From assembly GCA_009760855.2 (NCBI GenBank), contig WPIO01000016.1:6197501-6258500 (forward strand): a stretch of DNA of 61,000 nt, written 5' to 3'. The stretch is from Cristatella mucedo. Its lineage: Eukaryota; Bryozoa; Phylactolaemata; Cristatellidae. Shown piece after piece: positions 1-10,984 of the stretch (the stretch's first letter is position 1; each line of letters starts with the position of its first letter). Below the pieces are notes generated by a model. It did no database searches, was not told where the DNA came from, and was given only the letters and a program-made list of their open reading frames with translations. The translations under genes were made by a program, and so were the position numbers.

Positions 1-124
1 GCGAGATGCCCAGGCGCGCGACACGCCTCCGCGTGGCGCTCCTCCGCCGGTCGGCGGGGACTGCATTTACCTTTTCTATGACGACGCATTAGTAATTAAT
101 TTGCCTCCTTGTAATTTAATGTAC

Positions 125-655
125 AGCTCAGCCTGTAACTCCACAGAGCCGCAAGGACTAAGCGAATTCTACGCACGATAGTCTTCTAGAGCGCAAGCGG
201 AGCGAATAAGCGGCCGTCGGTACGCACGCGGTACGCACCCAACAGACTTCATCTTACGCAGCAGAGCGAAAGTGAGAAGTATGGCTGAATCAGGAGCGCG
301 GTTGAGGTAGTGACTAGCAGTAGCCGCTCAGGACGGCTAGAAAGGGTGTGCCAAAGTCAGCAGCAGGAGATGAGACGTCATCTCGTAAGAATGGCCGCAG
401 CAAGCTCGACCGTCTACGCCCTGCAGACCAAAAGCTTCTGTCGCCAACAGTCTTTAAGCGTAGGCATGGAACAGCTAGTGCATTGTCCATAGAGGACCTG
501 AGGGCGCGAGAAGGCTGACAGTGGTGCAGCAGTTCAGCTAGCTATGAAGGAGCCATGCAGTGGCCTTGGCCTTGTGGGTCAGCGTCGAACTTTGCGCAGT
601 ATCCGTCGATCAACCGGAAGCAGTCGAAGCTCCTCCCGCGAAGGAGAGCTCCGTG
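125..655 (-). mobile_element. LINE family B 3' fragment (degenerate)
   Basis: This stretch matches, with many changes, the copies at 21950-22895 and 44785-45345. Shared landmarks are the blocks around 'tgtaactccacagagcc', 'cagacttcatct', 'aaagcttctgtcg' and 'gggtcagcgt'. In the better copy the minus strand encodes the end of a non-LTR reverse transcriptase ORF (motif LWNSLPQFL). Here the frame is broken throughout, so this is a dead relic. The edge near position 128 recurs in the copies at about 31900 and 44788, so it is probably the true 3' end of the element. Confidence 0.7.
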
Positions 656-1497
656 GCTAGGCTCGCTGGAGCGCTTTTGGCAAGCCGACGCGAAACACTT
701 ATCGCCTAGCTCTGCACTGGCTAGCGCTTTGGTTTAAATCATTGATCGACTCGCCTTCGCCGGCTGGTCGCCTAGTGACAGGAAAGACGTCAGTCAACGT
801 AAAGAGATCGTCAGTAACAATCGCGGAACGGACTGAGCTGCTGCGAGTTTTTGCTCGGTCGTCAATTTATTTTCGTTTTGCTCGCTCAGCGCTCTTCTCC
901 CTTCCGGTCCGTATTCGCAGCGCTACGTCTGCTAGCCTGCCATTCCGCCGCGTTCCGCCCCCGCGCCGTCGCAAGCTTCGAGCGGGCCAGAGCGACGGCG
1001 CGAGCCGCCGCCGGGTTTCGGTCTACGTGTACCCGCGTTAAAATTCGGCTCAAAAGTCGTCGCAATTCTATTTCGAGCGCAGCAGCAGCAGCTCTTTGCG
1101 TTACCGTCTGCTCAACGTGCACCCCGGCGCTGCTGCGGGGCGCCCGTCCGCTCCCGAGCGGCCCGGCGGAGGGCGGCCGACAGACCGCCGGCGATGTATT
1201 ATTGTACAATCGAATATATTTCTGTGCAGACAACAGCACAGACAACGGGTTCATTCAAAATCGAATACAAAACTACCACGTTCAACGCGTCGCATCCGAG
1301 TTGGAGTGACGTCCCTCACTCGCAATGCCGCGAATTCTACCGCCGCTAGAGGCGAGCCAGCCGAGCGCTCGCGCGGGCGGGCGGCAGACTCGGGCGGACG
1401 CGAGCGCCTCCAGCGGCGGCGGCCGATTGGCTCGCGCACGCGTTCGGAACGTCTGCTGCGCTCCTCAGATCCATGGGCATTTGCGGCGGCGGTGCCG
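656..1497 (-). other. 3' flank / putative 3' UTR of the GFI1-like gene
   Basis: No recognisable coding exon lies here. Open frames are short or follow GC-rich composition. The stretch follows the GFI1-like stop codon on the minus strand and reaches a candidate poly(A) signal, so it may be 3' UTR, but no transcript evidence is available. Confidence 0.35.
866..871 (-). other. candidate poly(A) signal AATAAA
   Basis: AATAAA is read on the minus strand about 630 bp past the stop codon of the GFI1-like gene. It is the first canonical hexamer I found downstream. It could be chance, although the neighbourhood is GC-rich and such hexamers are rare here. Confidence 0.35.
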
Positions 1498-4400
1498 TCA
1501 AGCCAAATAGGCCTGGAGGTCAACCTCGACCTTCGCGGCAGTGCTAGAGCCGATCGGCGTCGAGCGCGGCTCTCGCTGCAGCAGCTGCCGCTGCGGCGCC
1601 TGGTCCTCGGAGGCGGCGGCGGCGACGGCGGAGGCGTGCTGCGTCTCGACGTGTCTGCGCAGGTCGACCTTCCGCTGGAAGGAGCGCGAGCACGTGACGC
1701 AGGAGAAGGGCTTGTAGCCCGTGTGCTTCCGCATGTGCGTGATCAGATTTGACGATTGGCTGAACGCTTTGCCGCACTGCAGGCACTTGTGCGGCTTCTC
1801 GCCTGCAAGCGGAAGAAGATGGCGGCGCGCGTTGTCGCGAGCGCTCAGTCTGCGGCGGCGGCGGCGGGCGCTGCGCCGCAGGTCAGGCGTCCCGCTCCTC
1901 GCTAGGGGTCACCGAGTGCGGCTGCCGATCGAGAATTTGGCTGGCGAAAGGGAGGCAAGGGGAAAGGGAGGGCACTGCGGCGGCAGTTCGGGCGACTGCC
2001 GCTCTGTGGAAGGCTCTCGCGACCTCCACGGCGATAAAGCGCGAGCTCGGCGCGTACCGGTGTGCGTGTACGTGTGCTTTTTCATGTCGGACTTCTGATG
2101 GAACCGCTTGCCGCAATAGTGGCACGGGTACGGCCTCGTGTCGCTGTGTATGAGCAGGTGCGTCGACAGCGTCGATGACCGCTTGAACCCCTTGCCGCAC
2201 TGCTTGCACCGGAACGTTCGCTCCTGGGCGTGTGCGGCGCGATGCTGGCTCAGGCTAATCTGCAACGGCGGAGAGCGGGCGGCGGCTGGTGAGAGCGGAG
2301 CGAGCACGCCGCCGCACGCAGCGTCCGAACGCCGCGGGCGACGGAGCGGGTGCGGCGATGGAGCGGAGCGGAGCGGATCGGATCCGCGTCGGCGCGCAGA
2401 CGCTAAGTGCGTGCCCGCTTGCCGCCGCCTTGCAGCGCTCGCAGCCGTCTCCCAAGACGCTCTGGCGTTCGCCATCAATTACCTCGTGGCCGAAGGTCTT
2501 CTGGCAGACGTTGCATTCGAACGGCCTCTTGCCGCTGTGCGAGCGCCGCAGGTGGACCTCCAGCCCGTGCGCGGTGGTGAACGCCTTGCGGCAGCCGTGA
2601 CAGGCGTACGCGCCACCGGCGTCCAGCTTTTTCGCTGCGTCGCACTCGGCCGCCGCCGCCGCCACCGCAGCTGCTGCCGCGGCCGCCGCCGAGGCCGCGG
2701 CAGTGGCTTCCGCCTCGGCCTCGAGCGCACGGGCGGGACTCCACAGCTGCTGCTTCTTCGGGCGCTCGTCGGCGGCGGCGGCGCAGGCTTGCGGCGCCCG
2801 CTCGCCCGCAGCGTCCACAACTTCCGGACATTTCGTCGACAGCGTCGAGAGATAGTGACCGTACAGGTCGGCGTAGCGTAGCTGTCCGCCGACGAGGTCA
2901 AGCATGACCGCCATGTATGCGCCTTCAACGAACGAGCGCCGCCGCGGTGAGCGCCAGCCGTCCGGCTCGCGCTCCGCGGCGAGCGACGCGCGCGAGCGCT
3001 CGCCTCGCGCGTCAAAGAGCGCTCGTCGAGCAGTCGACGCGATGGCGGCGGCTGCGGCGGCCGAAAGGCGCGATAGGCAGGGGGCGCGAAGAGCCACGAC
3101 GACGCCCGCGGAAGCAGCGACGAGACGACACGTCGCCGTCTTTAGGCTACCTACTGGTCGGTAGGACGCCGACACCGCCGCTCGGCGTCGTCTGCGCCGC
3201 GAACGGCCAGCCGTAGAGCGCTTGATGACCCGGCAGGAACGGCACGCCGGAGGCTGCCGCGGCGGCGGCGACTGCGGCGGCCGCCTGGGCGGCGCGACGC
3301 TCGAGGAGCTTGCATCGCTGCTGCTCGTCCCATCCTGGAGACGAAATGAAATGACTGCGTTACTTCACCGCGCTAGGGCGCGGCCTCGCGCGGTCCGGTC
3401 AAGTCGCTGCGATCGTCGCCGCCGCGCCGCTCTGGCCGCCGCCAGTCGTAGCGCGCGCTGCTGCGGTGGCGGCTGCGGCGGCGCTAGGCCGGATGCGGAG
3501 CGACGATGACGTCGTCGAGCCACATCCCGCTAGAAAGCGGGCAAGAAGGCGGAGGACAATGGCGGCGAGCGAGCGTCGCGCGCGCGAGCGCGCGCGCTCT
3601 CCCGCCCGCCCAGCGTTCTTCCGGCGCCTTCGCTGCGCTAGACGGTCGGTCGGTCGGTCGGTCGGTCGGTCGGCTCTCGCCTTATCCGCGCTTACACGAG
3701 CCACTTCGGCTCCTCCGAGAGAGGGGCGCGCGGCATCTTATCAGCGAGATAATCGCTCGCGCCGTGCGTCCAAAGCCGATCGACACGTGCCTCTCTTCCC
3801 ACGGCGCGGCGGCGCGCAAGGCCGAGCGGACAACGACGACGATCGCCAGTTCCCTCCCTCCACCCCTCAGCTCCTCTCCCACGAAGGAACGATCGCGAGG
3901 ATCAGCAGCTGGCGCCGCCCGCTCGCCCGCGGAGGCGGCGAGCGAGGCGGAGGCGGCGAGACACTGCTGCGACAGCTCCCGGCGGCCAAGCTCCGGCGGC
4001 GGGCGCGCGCGAGCGCGCGCGCGGCGCCGGAGCCTGTCGCGTGGAAGTGCCTCGCGCCACGCACGTCGCATACGCGCGAGCAGCAAGCCAACCGGAGTCG
4101 CGCCGCCGCTCTACGCTGGCGGCGAGGCGTGAGCGCTGAGCTCGTTCGCTGACTCCTTCCGAAAACCGCCGCCGCCTCCCGGCTCTCACGTCCGCCCGTG
4201 GCAGCAGCAGGGGCCCCCGGCGGATGTCGTCTATAGGCGGCTAATTGTAACTGTTGTCGCTTGTTATTTTTCGGAACGGCGAATACGCTCGTGTCTGTTT
4301 AGATGTTTGCTGCGCCATTGTCGCGCGGGCCATTAAAGGCTATCTTCGGCTAAAACCGCTCATTGTTTATTGTGCTTGTACGCCCATTGAAACTCGGCGC

Positions 4401-5167
4401 CGGCGGCAAGACCTTAATGAGGTGCTGCTAAAGCCTTGTTTTCCGTATACTCATTAGTGTTTCTTTATACCTAATAATGCTACTGCTTGTTGTGGCATAA
4501 TATTTTACTGCTCCTACCGTCTGAACGCAGCGAGCCGCCGCTAGCGTGCTTTGATGTCTTTAGTCGCCTCTGCTCGGCGACGGCGAAGGCGGCTCGCCGT
4601 TGGGCGCATGCGCACAAGATGACGACGCTCCTTCGCTGCTCGCCGGACGCGCGACGTCGCCACCCGCGAGAGAGAGAGAGGGAGAGGGGGCGGAGGCGCG
4701 ATTCCCCCACCGACAGACAGCTCGTGCGGCGGGCCAACTGAAAGCGTCGCGCGGTCGACGTCGTGACGAAGATACGGTCAAAGCGGCCACGGTCGCGGCC
4801 GAAGGTGGCGGCGAGGACGAGTTTCGACGCGCAGGAGAAGCGTGCCGCCCGAGAACGTTCTCGGCCGGCACTCCATCGCCATGCCGCGGCCGCGGCGTGC
4901 GCATGGCGATGGAGTGCCGGCGGCGGCGGCCCACGGCAGTGGCTGCGGCCGGCGGTCGCGGCGGCCGGCGGAGTGTCCGCGCGCAGCGCAGTCACCGCAG
5001 ACGCTCATCGACAGAAAACGAGAGGCGGATATTGAAAGACGATTGCGCGTCCGTTTGTCATCAATCGCTCGCCGCTTACCTAAGCCGCCCGTGTGAGCGC
5101 GGCCGAAAACGCCGCCGCTGCCGCCGGCGCCGCTGGAGTGCACCGACCGGAGCTCGTCCTGATTCAT
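1498..5167 (-). CDS. GFI1: GFI1/Senseless-family zinc-finger repressor, 5 exons
   Basis: Nuclear DNA-binding repressor related to GFI1, Senseless and PAG-3. Proposed coding exons (minus strand): 5167-5080, 3334-3155, 2922-2483, 2259-2058 and 1802-1498. Phases agree at every junction and give 404 residues (human GFI1 is 422). Six C2H2 fingers lie at about residues 195-218, 224-246, 252-274, 280-302, 308-330 and 336-359. Family hallmarks are visible: [53 protein letters not shown] and [10 protein letters not shown]. Two alanine-rich tracts precede the fingers. The tail after finger 6 is 45 residues, longer than in vertebrate GFI1. The last four exons are secure. Exon 1 (start MNQDELRS) is inferred from a strong AG|GTAAGC donor in the right phase, a purine at -3 and a promoter-like stretch upstream. 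No N-terminal SNAG motif (MPRSFLV) was found in the proposed protein. GFI1 versus GFI1B versus Senseless cannot be separated without a tree. Confidence 0.88.
3645..3675. repeat. GGTC tetranucleotide microsatellite
   Basis: About seven tandem GGTC units lie within intron 1 of the GFI1-like gene. Confidence 0.85.
4849..4864. other. 16-bp perfect palindrome
   Basis: The sequence ccgagaacgttctcgg reads the same on both strands. It shares its last base with the left arm of the hairpin at 4864-4921. Its centre, GAACGTTC, resembles a dyad binding site. It lies in intron 1 of the GFI1-like gene. Confidence 0.7.
4864..4921. other. perfect 21-bp inverted repeat (hairpin)
   Basis: Arms 4864-4884 and 4901-4921 are exact reverse complements, separated by 16 bases (cgcggccgcggcgtgc). 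The RNA from either strand could fold into a 21-bp stem with a small, partly self-pairing GC loop. The size is close to that of a small-RNA precursor, or the arms could form a protein-binding dyad. The hairpin is in intron 1 of the GFI1-like gene. Confidence 0.75.
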
Positions 5168-5280
5168 TGCGATAGGATCGTAGTTGACTGCTTTTCCCGA
5201 TGGCGAAGAGCGACTTTTCAATTGCTGTCGCGTGCCTGACACGAGTCGGGAAGAATGGCTTAGGACGAGAGCACGGCGCG

Positions 5281-5384
5281 TTAAATAAACCCGGGGCGCG
5301 GTGGGCGCTGGCGCGCGCGCGCGCGCGGAGCCTGCCGAGCTCGCCGGCCAATGGCGACGCGTCAAAAGATAGGCGCCGGCCAAT
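5281..5384 (-). promoter_or_regulatory. putative promoter of the GFI1-like gene: two CCAAT boxes and a TATA-like box
   Basis: GCCAATGGC-type CCAAT cores lie at 5348-5352 and 5380-5384, 32 bp apart, which is the spacing typical of paired NF-Y sites. On the minus strand they read as inverted CCAAT boxes. A TATA-like TTTATTTAA follows at 5281-5289, implying a start near 5255 and a short leader before the proposed ATG at 5167. The gene-side order is CCAAT, CCAAT, TATA, ATG. The assignment is inference from motif order and spacing. Confidence 0.5.
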
Positions 5385-6135
5385 GGCCGAGCAGCGGGCG
5401 CGGGTGATTGACGGCCCGCCCATCGACGCCGCGGCGGCGGCGGGCCACCGCTGAGCGCCTGAGAGTGTGCGGATTGCATTTCAGATAAAGAAGGGTAACA
5501 CCATACGCTTAGCGCGCCCGACGGCATCACCGAGCAAACACAGATTTGTATAGGCCACGCGCGCGCTCTCTCGCGCGCTGTCATCTATCCGATCGCCGCC
5601 GCAGCATGCCCGCCGGCCCCGAGCGCCCCAGAGACCGCAAGTCCTGACGACGCTCGGCCTCTCCGCGGGCGGGGGGGGGGAGCGTCACGAACGGGAGCAT
5701 CTTTCGCGCGCGCCTTGATCCTCTTTCTCCTCAGCTCCCGTATCGACGGCGACGACCTCGCTCGATCGGGGGTGTCAAGTTTCGCTGCCGCGAGCCCCTT
5801 TCAAGTCTCGCGTAGCGGCGTAAGGAGAGCAGCGCTCGGCCACGAAGCGCCGCGCGCGCGCGCGCCAGTGCGAGCGTGCGCGTCAAATGGGGATTGGTGG
5901 CAACGGCGTCTCGCGAACGCGCGCACACGCGCACGCCGCCGTAGCCGGGTGTGGCCCTCTCGAGAGGCGGCGACGGGACGCGCCCGAGCGCGCTACCGCC
6001 ACCGCGAGATGCGGCGACCGCCGCCGCCGCCGGAAGCGCCGCTTGTTACAGCGAAGCGCACTACCGCCTACTGTAAGCGCACTATCTGCTACTACTACTG
6101 TAAGCTCACTACCGCGCATTACAGAGAAGCGCACT

Positions 6136-6166
<31 letters not shown>

Positions 6167-8501
6167 AAAGCGCCGCTTGTTACACGGCCCTTTGCGGCGC
6201 CGGCGCAACCTAATCTGGCGGCGCGAGCGCCCGCTCCGCGCTCGGCGAGTTACGCTTCCCATATTGCTCGATCTGTAGAGCGAGCGCGTCGTCGCTACCG
6301 GCGCGGGCTATGATTCCGCCATCGCGCAGATCGGTGATTTATCTGTCCTCGCTTCCTTTCTCCAGATTTCGGAGGCACTTCTTTCCTCCAGATTGACTGC
6401 CGCTGCGCCTGTATCGACGACTTTACGCGAGCGCCAAGATTGATCGATCGTCCACCGGAGTTAACTTTGGCGCCGATCTAGACGACGTCATCGACTTCAA
6501 CTGCACCGCGCAAGGTCCTCGCGGCGGTGAAATGTGCGCATTCGCGTCGGCTTTCGGCGAGCGGATTTTCTTGACGTAGCGAAGTAAATGACCGCACTCT
6601 AAACTTCGACCGCTCCGATGCTTACACGACATCCTCATAGCTGATGCTGATCGCGCCATCCTTTATTCTACACTGACGAAAACAATCTAGCCGGTAGGTC
6701 GCAGCAATGGCGGCAGCGTCGGCGCAGATGGGTCGGCAGCGACGGCTGCAGCGGTAGTAAGTGGTAAAGTGTCCTTTTAGCTTCCCTTTTATTTATATTT
6801 GTTAATAAACCTACACGCTCGCAGGTTTCAATCTAAGCGCGTGGGCGCGTGCAGCTCGCGGACGCCCGCTTGAGGCTAGAGAGACAGTGCGACTCCAGTA
6901 ATCGACGGACGTCACCCTTCGCTGCGGATTCTGTCCGCTGCGGATTCTGTCCGCTGCGGATTCTGTCCGCTGCGTGCCGTTCAAGTTCGCGGAGCCAGGC
7001 TCGAGCTGCTGCTCTCTGGCGCTCTCCCTGGGAAAGCTTCGCAAGGCTTCGCACGCTTCACACACTGCGGCGCCGCTCGATATTTAACCGCCTCGTACAT
7101 TTCTTTTCGACTTACCTTTCTCACGGGTTCAACCAACTCTCCTCTGCCGGAGGCGATTGTCGCACGTTTTCCACACGACAACAGGAGAGATTCGGCTTGA
7201 GAGGCGGATTAGATGAGTGAGTTGCCGGGCAACTATTTCTCTCGCGGTTGCACAAAAGATGCACGACGACAGCCAGAATGACGAGTGCAAGATGAGCTTC
7301 CGTCCATTTCAAGTCGGCGCGAGACCGAGCACTCGCCGCGGCGGCGTGCACCAATCGACGTCCGGCGAGCGCGCGGCGGTCCGACCCTTCCGGAAAATGG
7401 ACGACTGAGCCGCCGACGGACGGACGACGTACATGAACCTCTCGAAGAAGAGACGGTGCCCAGCCGACAAAATAGTGCTAATCAATTGGGTGGCGAGAGC
7501 AGCTCTCCGCTCGCAGCAGCTCGGAGCGAGAGCTCTCCCTGCGCTCGCAGGGAGGCTCAGAACTACTACGCCGCTGCTCAGGCCAGACGAAGGGAATCCG
7601 TCGGCCGAGCTGGTGCTCTCTAGATTAACCCACTGAGGGTCTGTCGACGCGACTACGCGTATTGATATACCGCGTACAACGTGCCTGAATATATAGGTAT
7701 GTACGCGCACATACCTGCGTGCATGCAGCTGCGTGTATTGACATGTATTTATATCAATGCGTATTTATATAATTCCCTGTGCATAAGTACAGACCGTTGC
7801 GGAGCCAGGCGGCCGGGGAGCATCTATACACTCCCTACCGCGCGACGGCGACCTGAAAGCCACGCCCTCTTCCTATGGGCCCCCGACGCAGCACCGACGA
7901 CGAAACAATGCCTGTCTTAACTCGACTCGATGAGCGATTGCCGAAACCGAGTCGATTTTGCGCTATAATTCTTCGTTAAGTGCGCACCTTGCTCTAAACG
8001 TTGAAAATGTTGCACCGGTCGGTCAGTGCCGGCATTGCGTCGTTGCGGCATCGTGCAAAGCTTCACAGGCCGCCATCGAAGGCTTCCACCGCCGAAGTGC
8101 TATCGCCGGGGGGCGGGGCACGGCCGTGGCGCGAGCGAGTCTGCGGCTGCGGATGCGTCGATTGAGAGAGGCGGCAAAGCCCGAATTGCCATTTCCTCTT
8201 CCGGTCCGTGGGGGGAGTGGTGCGTAAGCCGCCCGCAAGCGGTGCCGCACGCGTAAGCGGCGAGAAACCTATTCGATGCATCGGCCTTCCAATGCGGAGG
8301 TCGCACTAAGTTGAGTTGTTCATTACCGCGACTGCTCAGCGCGGTTGAGTCTGCTCGCAATGCGAGCGCTGCAGTGCGAAGTCTCCTGCCCTTGGAGGAA
8401 CATCGCCTTCGTCAATCTGAACTCTGGGGCTTTCATCTATTTATACTTTACGCTATCGATAGTTGATGATGGCGCATTTTTTGAGGTATAACTAAACAAA
8501 T
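5385..8501. other. GC/CpG-rich intergenic DNA without recognisable genes
   Basis: I looked on both strands for conserved protein motifs with splice borders and found none. Contents include CGC-repeat tracts (6129-6166), a direct repeat of the block around 'agcgccgcttgttaca' at about 6037 and 6171, three copies of a 16-bp unit at 6921-6968, and AT-richer stretches at about 6790 and 7680-7800. The many open frames follow from the scarcity of AT-rich stop codons and are not evidence of genes. Confidence 0.5.
6921..6974. repeat. 16-bp tandem repeat, 3.4 copies
   Basis: The unit gctgcggattctgtcc repeats at 6921, 6937 and 6953 without change, followed by a partial fourth copy. No function is apparent. 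Confidence 0.9.
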
Positions 8502-8672
8502 GGCAGCTGATTTATCAGTCTCTTTTTGTATAGCGACAGAAGAGCCTTTGCGGCTATCCCCACTGATTGCAGTGGCGATAAAGGATCGCCCACGTTAGGA
8601 TTCGAACCCCCGACCTCGGGGCCGAGGTCGTGAAAAGCAACCGCCTTACCTAGTGAGCCACTACGGCTCAGC
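8502..8672 (-). mobile_element. SINE-1, tRNA-derived, near full length
   Basis: On the minus strand a tRNA-like head carries an A-box-like GGCTCACTAGGTAAGG and a B box GGTTCGAATCC. It is followed by the body shared with the copies at 24690, 30558, 33640 and 46505: a stem-loop region rich in GCTTGC/GCAAGC, then GGCTCTTCTGTCGCTATA, then an end near 'agctgattta'. It has no coding capacity; transcription would be by RNA polymerase III. Confidence 0.8.
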
Positions 8673-8836
8673 TAGGTAAGCACGCATCTTGCTGCGAGCG
8701 CGCTGAGTCGCCTGCTCGGTCAGTCACGCTCGGGTTGCGAAAAAGCTCTCCTTAAAAAGATAGAGGTGGAGTGATTCGACGGCCATATTTACATAGCGCC
8801 AGATGTGTCTTAGTGACAGTCAACCCTCTTCAAGTG

Positions 8837-8940
8837 GTCGATAAAGGATTGCCGATGTGGGACTCAAACCCACGAACCACGTGGTTAGAAGTGCGGGCGT
8901 CTCGCCCCAGCAGACGCGGCGTTTCACTGCCACTCGGTCG
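8837..8940 (-). mobile_element. SINE head fragment (tRNA-like)
   Basis: On the minus strand GTGGGTTTGAGTCCCAC forms a B-box hairpin preceded by an A-box-like stretch. The element stops just past the B box, so most of the body is missing. It lies 165 bp from the previous SINE-1 copy in the same orientation. Confidence 0.55.
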
Positions 8941-9007
8941 GTTCAAGGAGGACGAGCTTTTTGCCGCGAGCGCGCCGCCATTCCATAGCGATTCCATTGC
9001 TCAACCG

Positions 9008-9009
<2 letters not shown>

Positions 9010-9086
<77 letters not shown>
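9010..9086. repeat. (CT)n microsatellite
   Basis: Uninterrupted CT repeat of about 77 bp. The serine/leucine and arginine/glutamate open frames across it are artefacts. Confidence 0.97.
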
Positions 9087-9088
<2 letters not shown>

Positions 9089-10169
9089 CCCACCCGGTCT
9101 CTCTCTCACCCGTCCTCTCTCACTCTGTTTCTGTCACGTGCTTAGCGATCTCTGTCGCTTCTGCTTTGATCTTGGTCGCCTCACGCCGCCGCACCGAATT
9201 AATAGCCCAATGACCGGCTGTGCTTTCTTTTCCGCCGGCGCCGCTGGACAGCCGCACGTGCGCGCTGCCGCGCCCTCGTTATCTCAGACGCGTCGCGGAG
9301 AAAGAGTGAGTGTCCTCCGGCGACGTAGTAAAAAAAAATTCCGATACTAGACTCGGTGCATAATGACGAGGCGCCGGCGGGGCTTTGTTCTTACGCGCGA
9401 CTTCGCCGATTCTTTTCCGGAGATGCCCACACAAGCTTGTTTATTTACTGCAGTCGGTGCTCGGCGCGGCAGCCCTCCGCCTCCACAATGAGCTCGCTTA
9501 CTGTAAACAGCGCGCGCACGCATTAAGCCTTTGTCGCCCGCTTATTAAGTTTAAATAACGAGGAAATCATAACAGGCTACTGACAGTGTGGCGGTGCGCC
9601 GAAACAACAGCTGCGCACCGCCACTGTCGCCGCTTGGCCACGCGAAGTCGCCTGGGAAAAGAAGGCGTGGCCACACCAGCGCGAACGCGTGCCGGCCGCG
9701 GCTCGGCGAGGATGGCGGCGTCGCCACCGCCGCAGTCGCAGCGGGGCGTGCGGTTTCTGCCGGCTCGCGCGCTTGCGTCCCTCCGAGCAGCAGCAGCGAC
9801 CGCTGCTGCTCGGACCCGACTGAGCGGGACAATATCCTCGTCCCCGTTCGACCGGGCGCCAGTGCTTTCGCGAAGCAAATCTGTGCGGGGGCGACGCTCG
9901 CCCCTGGCTTCCCGGCTTCCCGCTGAAAGCGCAATTGACCGAGAGCCAGCGAATGCATAATTAAAAGGCGGCGGCGGCGGCTTGCGGCGCGCGCTCACGT
10001 CGGCGTTGGAGCGCGATTCTTGTCGACGTCGACGTTGTCGCGTCGCACGCTCGCGTCAGCGTCTGAGCGCCTCGAACGCTTCGCGGCGCAGCAGCGCGAA
10101 ACGCGGGAGCGCAAAGTACGCCGCCCGGCGCCGGCGAACTTCGTCGCTCGTCGACTGTCGTCCGCAAGA
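9087..10169. other. GC-rich DNA, no gene seen
   Basis: No conserved domain or convincing exon is visible on either strand. 'gatggcggcg' near 9712 resembles a YY1-type element but stands alone. Confidence 0.4.
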
Positions 10170-10271
10170 CGATCCGATCGCGCTTCCTTTGCAGCAAGTG
10201 TAAAGTGCCTAGAAAAAGATTGAGTTCTCTGAGGGCGCTATGTTAAATGTATATTATTATTATTATTATTA
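10170..10271 (+). mobile_element. LINE family A 3' tail (solo)
   Basis: Carries the family A 3' signature: 'cctttgcagca', 'taaagtgcctagaaa', 'gattgagttctctgagggcgct', then ATT repeats. It is 5'-truncated to about 100 bp. Confidence 0.85.
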
Positions 10272-10593
10272 AGTGGAGCTACCTTGGTTCTCGTTGCTTG
10301 AGAGGAGCGGAGCGATGAGACCGAGGCTAGCGAAGGCCTTCGGTCACCAGCTGCCCACCGGAAGTGGCTTCAGCTGCTCTGCTCTCCCGGGTTAGGGCCT
10401 CCTGTTTAACGAGCCTCTCTGCGGTGCTTTAGACCGAGATGCGCAAACAGATGCTACCTCGCGCGGTAGCTTTGAATGCATTTATGCATATGAACCTGTA
10501 CATAAAAGCATGCATGAATAACACAGATGCATTAACATATGCTGTACATACATATATGCACCTATACAACTATATACATGTATGTATATATAT

Positions 10594-10680
10594 ATCTTTT
10601 CAGCAATTTTAAAGTGCCTAGAAATAGATTGGGTTCTCTGAGGGGCTATAACAAATGTATTACTCTTATTATATTATACT
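10594..10680 (+). mobile_element. LINE family A 3' tail (solo)
   Basis: A second truncated copy, with 'aaagtgcctagaaatagatt', 'gttctctgagg' and an imperfect ATT tail. It is only about 320 bp from the previous copy, in the same orientation. Confidence 0.8.
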
Positions 10681-10984
10681 TACCGTTTGTGCGTGTATGT
10701 GCGTGTGCATGCGTGCGTTTGTTTGCGTGTGTGCGCGCGCGCGCATGCGTGTGCATAGATATACGAGCATGAAGATATAAGCAGTTGTGCGTATGCGTAC
10801 GCACGTGTGTCTACTTTGAGGTTCGTGCGACAATTTGAGCGCAAGCTCAGACAAGGACACCGCAGTAAAGCTGGTCCATTCATTTACGAGACATCGCGTG
10901 AGGCTTTCGTAACTCGCTTCCCGCAGATCTTCCTGCCTGTGCAATTACGCCTGCGGCTGTCGCAAAGCTTAGCAGCTAGGCCGT

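Noticed and set aside
742-4189. Many long overlapping open frames in the GFI1-like region (for example 1096-1752 plus, 3466-4152 plus)
   Set aside because: They are arginine/alanine-rich products of high GC in other frames of the real exons or introns, with no domains or splice support.
4778-5584. A 268-codon minus-strand open frame containing the proposed exon 1
   Set aside because: Only the part from 5167 to 5080 is kept. Upstream of the TATA-like box and past the GTAAGC donor, the frame is open by composition alone.
8577-8672. Possible genuine tRNA genes at B-box matches (8.6, 33.7, 39.9, 44.1, 57.6 kb)
   Set aside because: None forms a complete cloverleaf with an acceptor stem; all continue into SINE bodies shared among copies.
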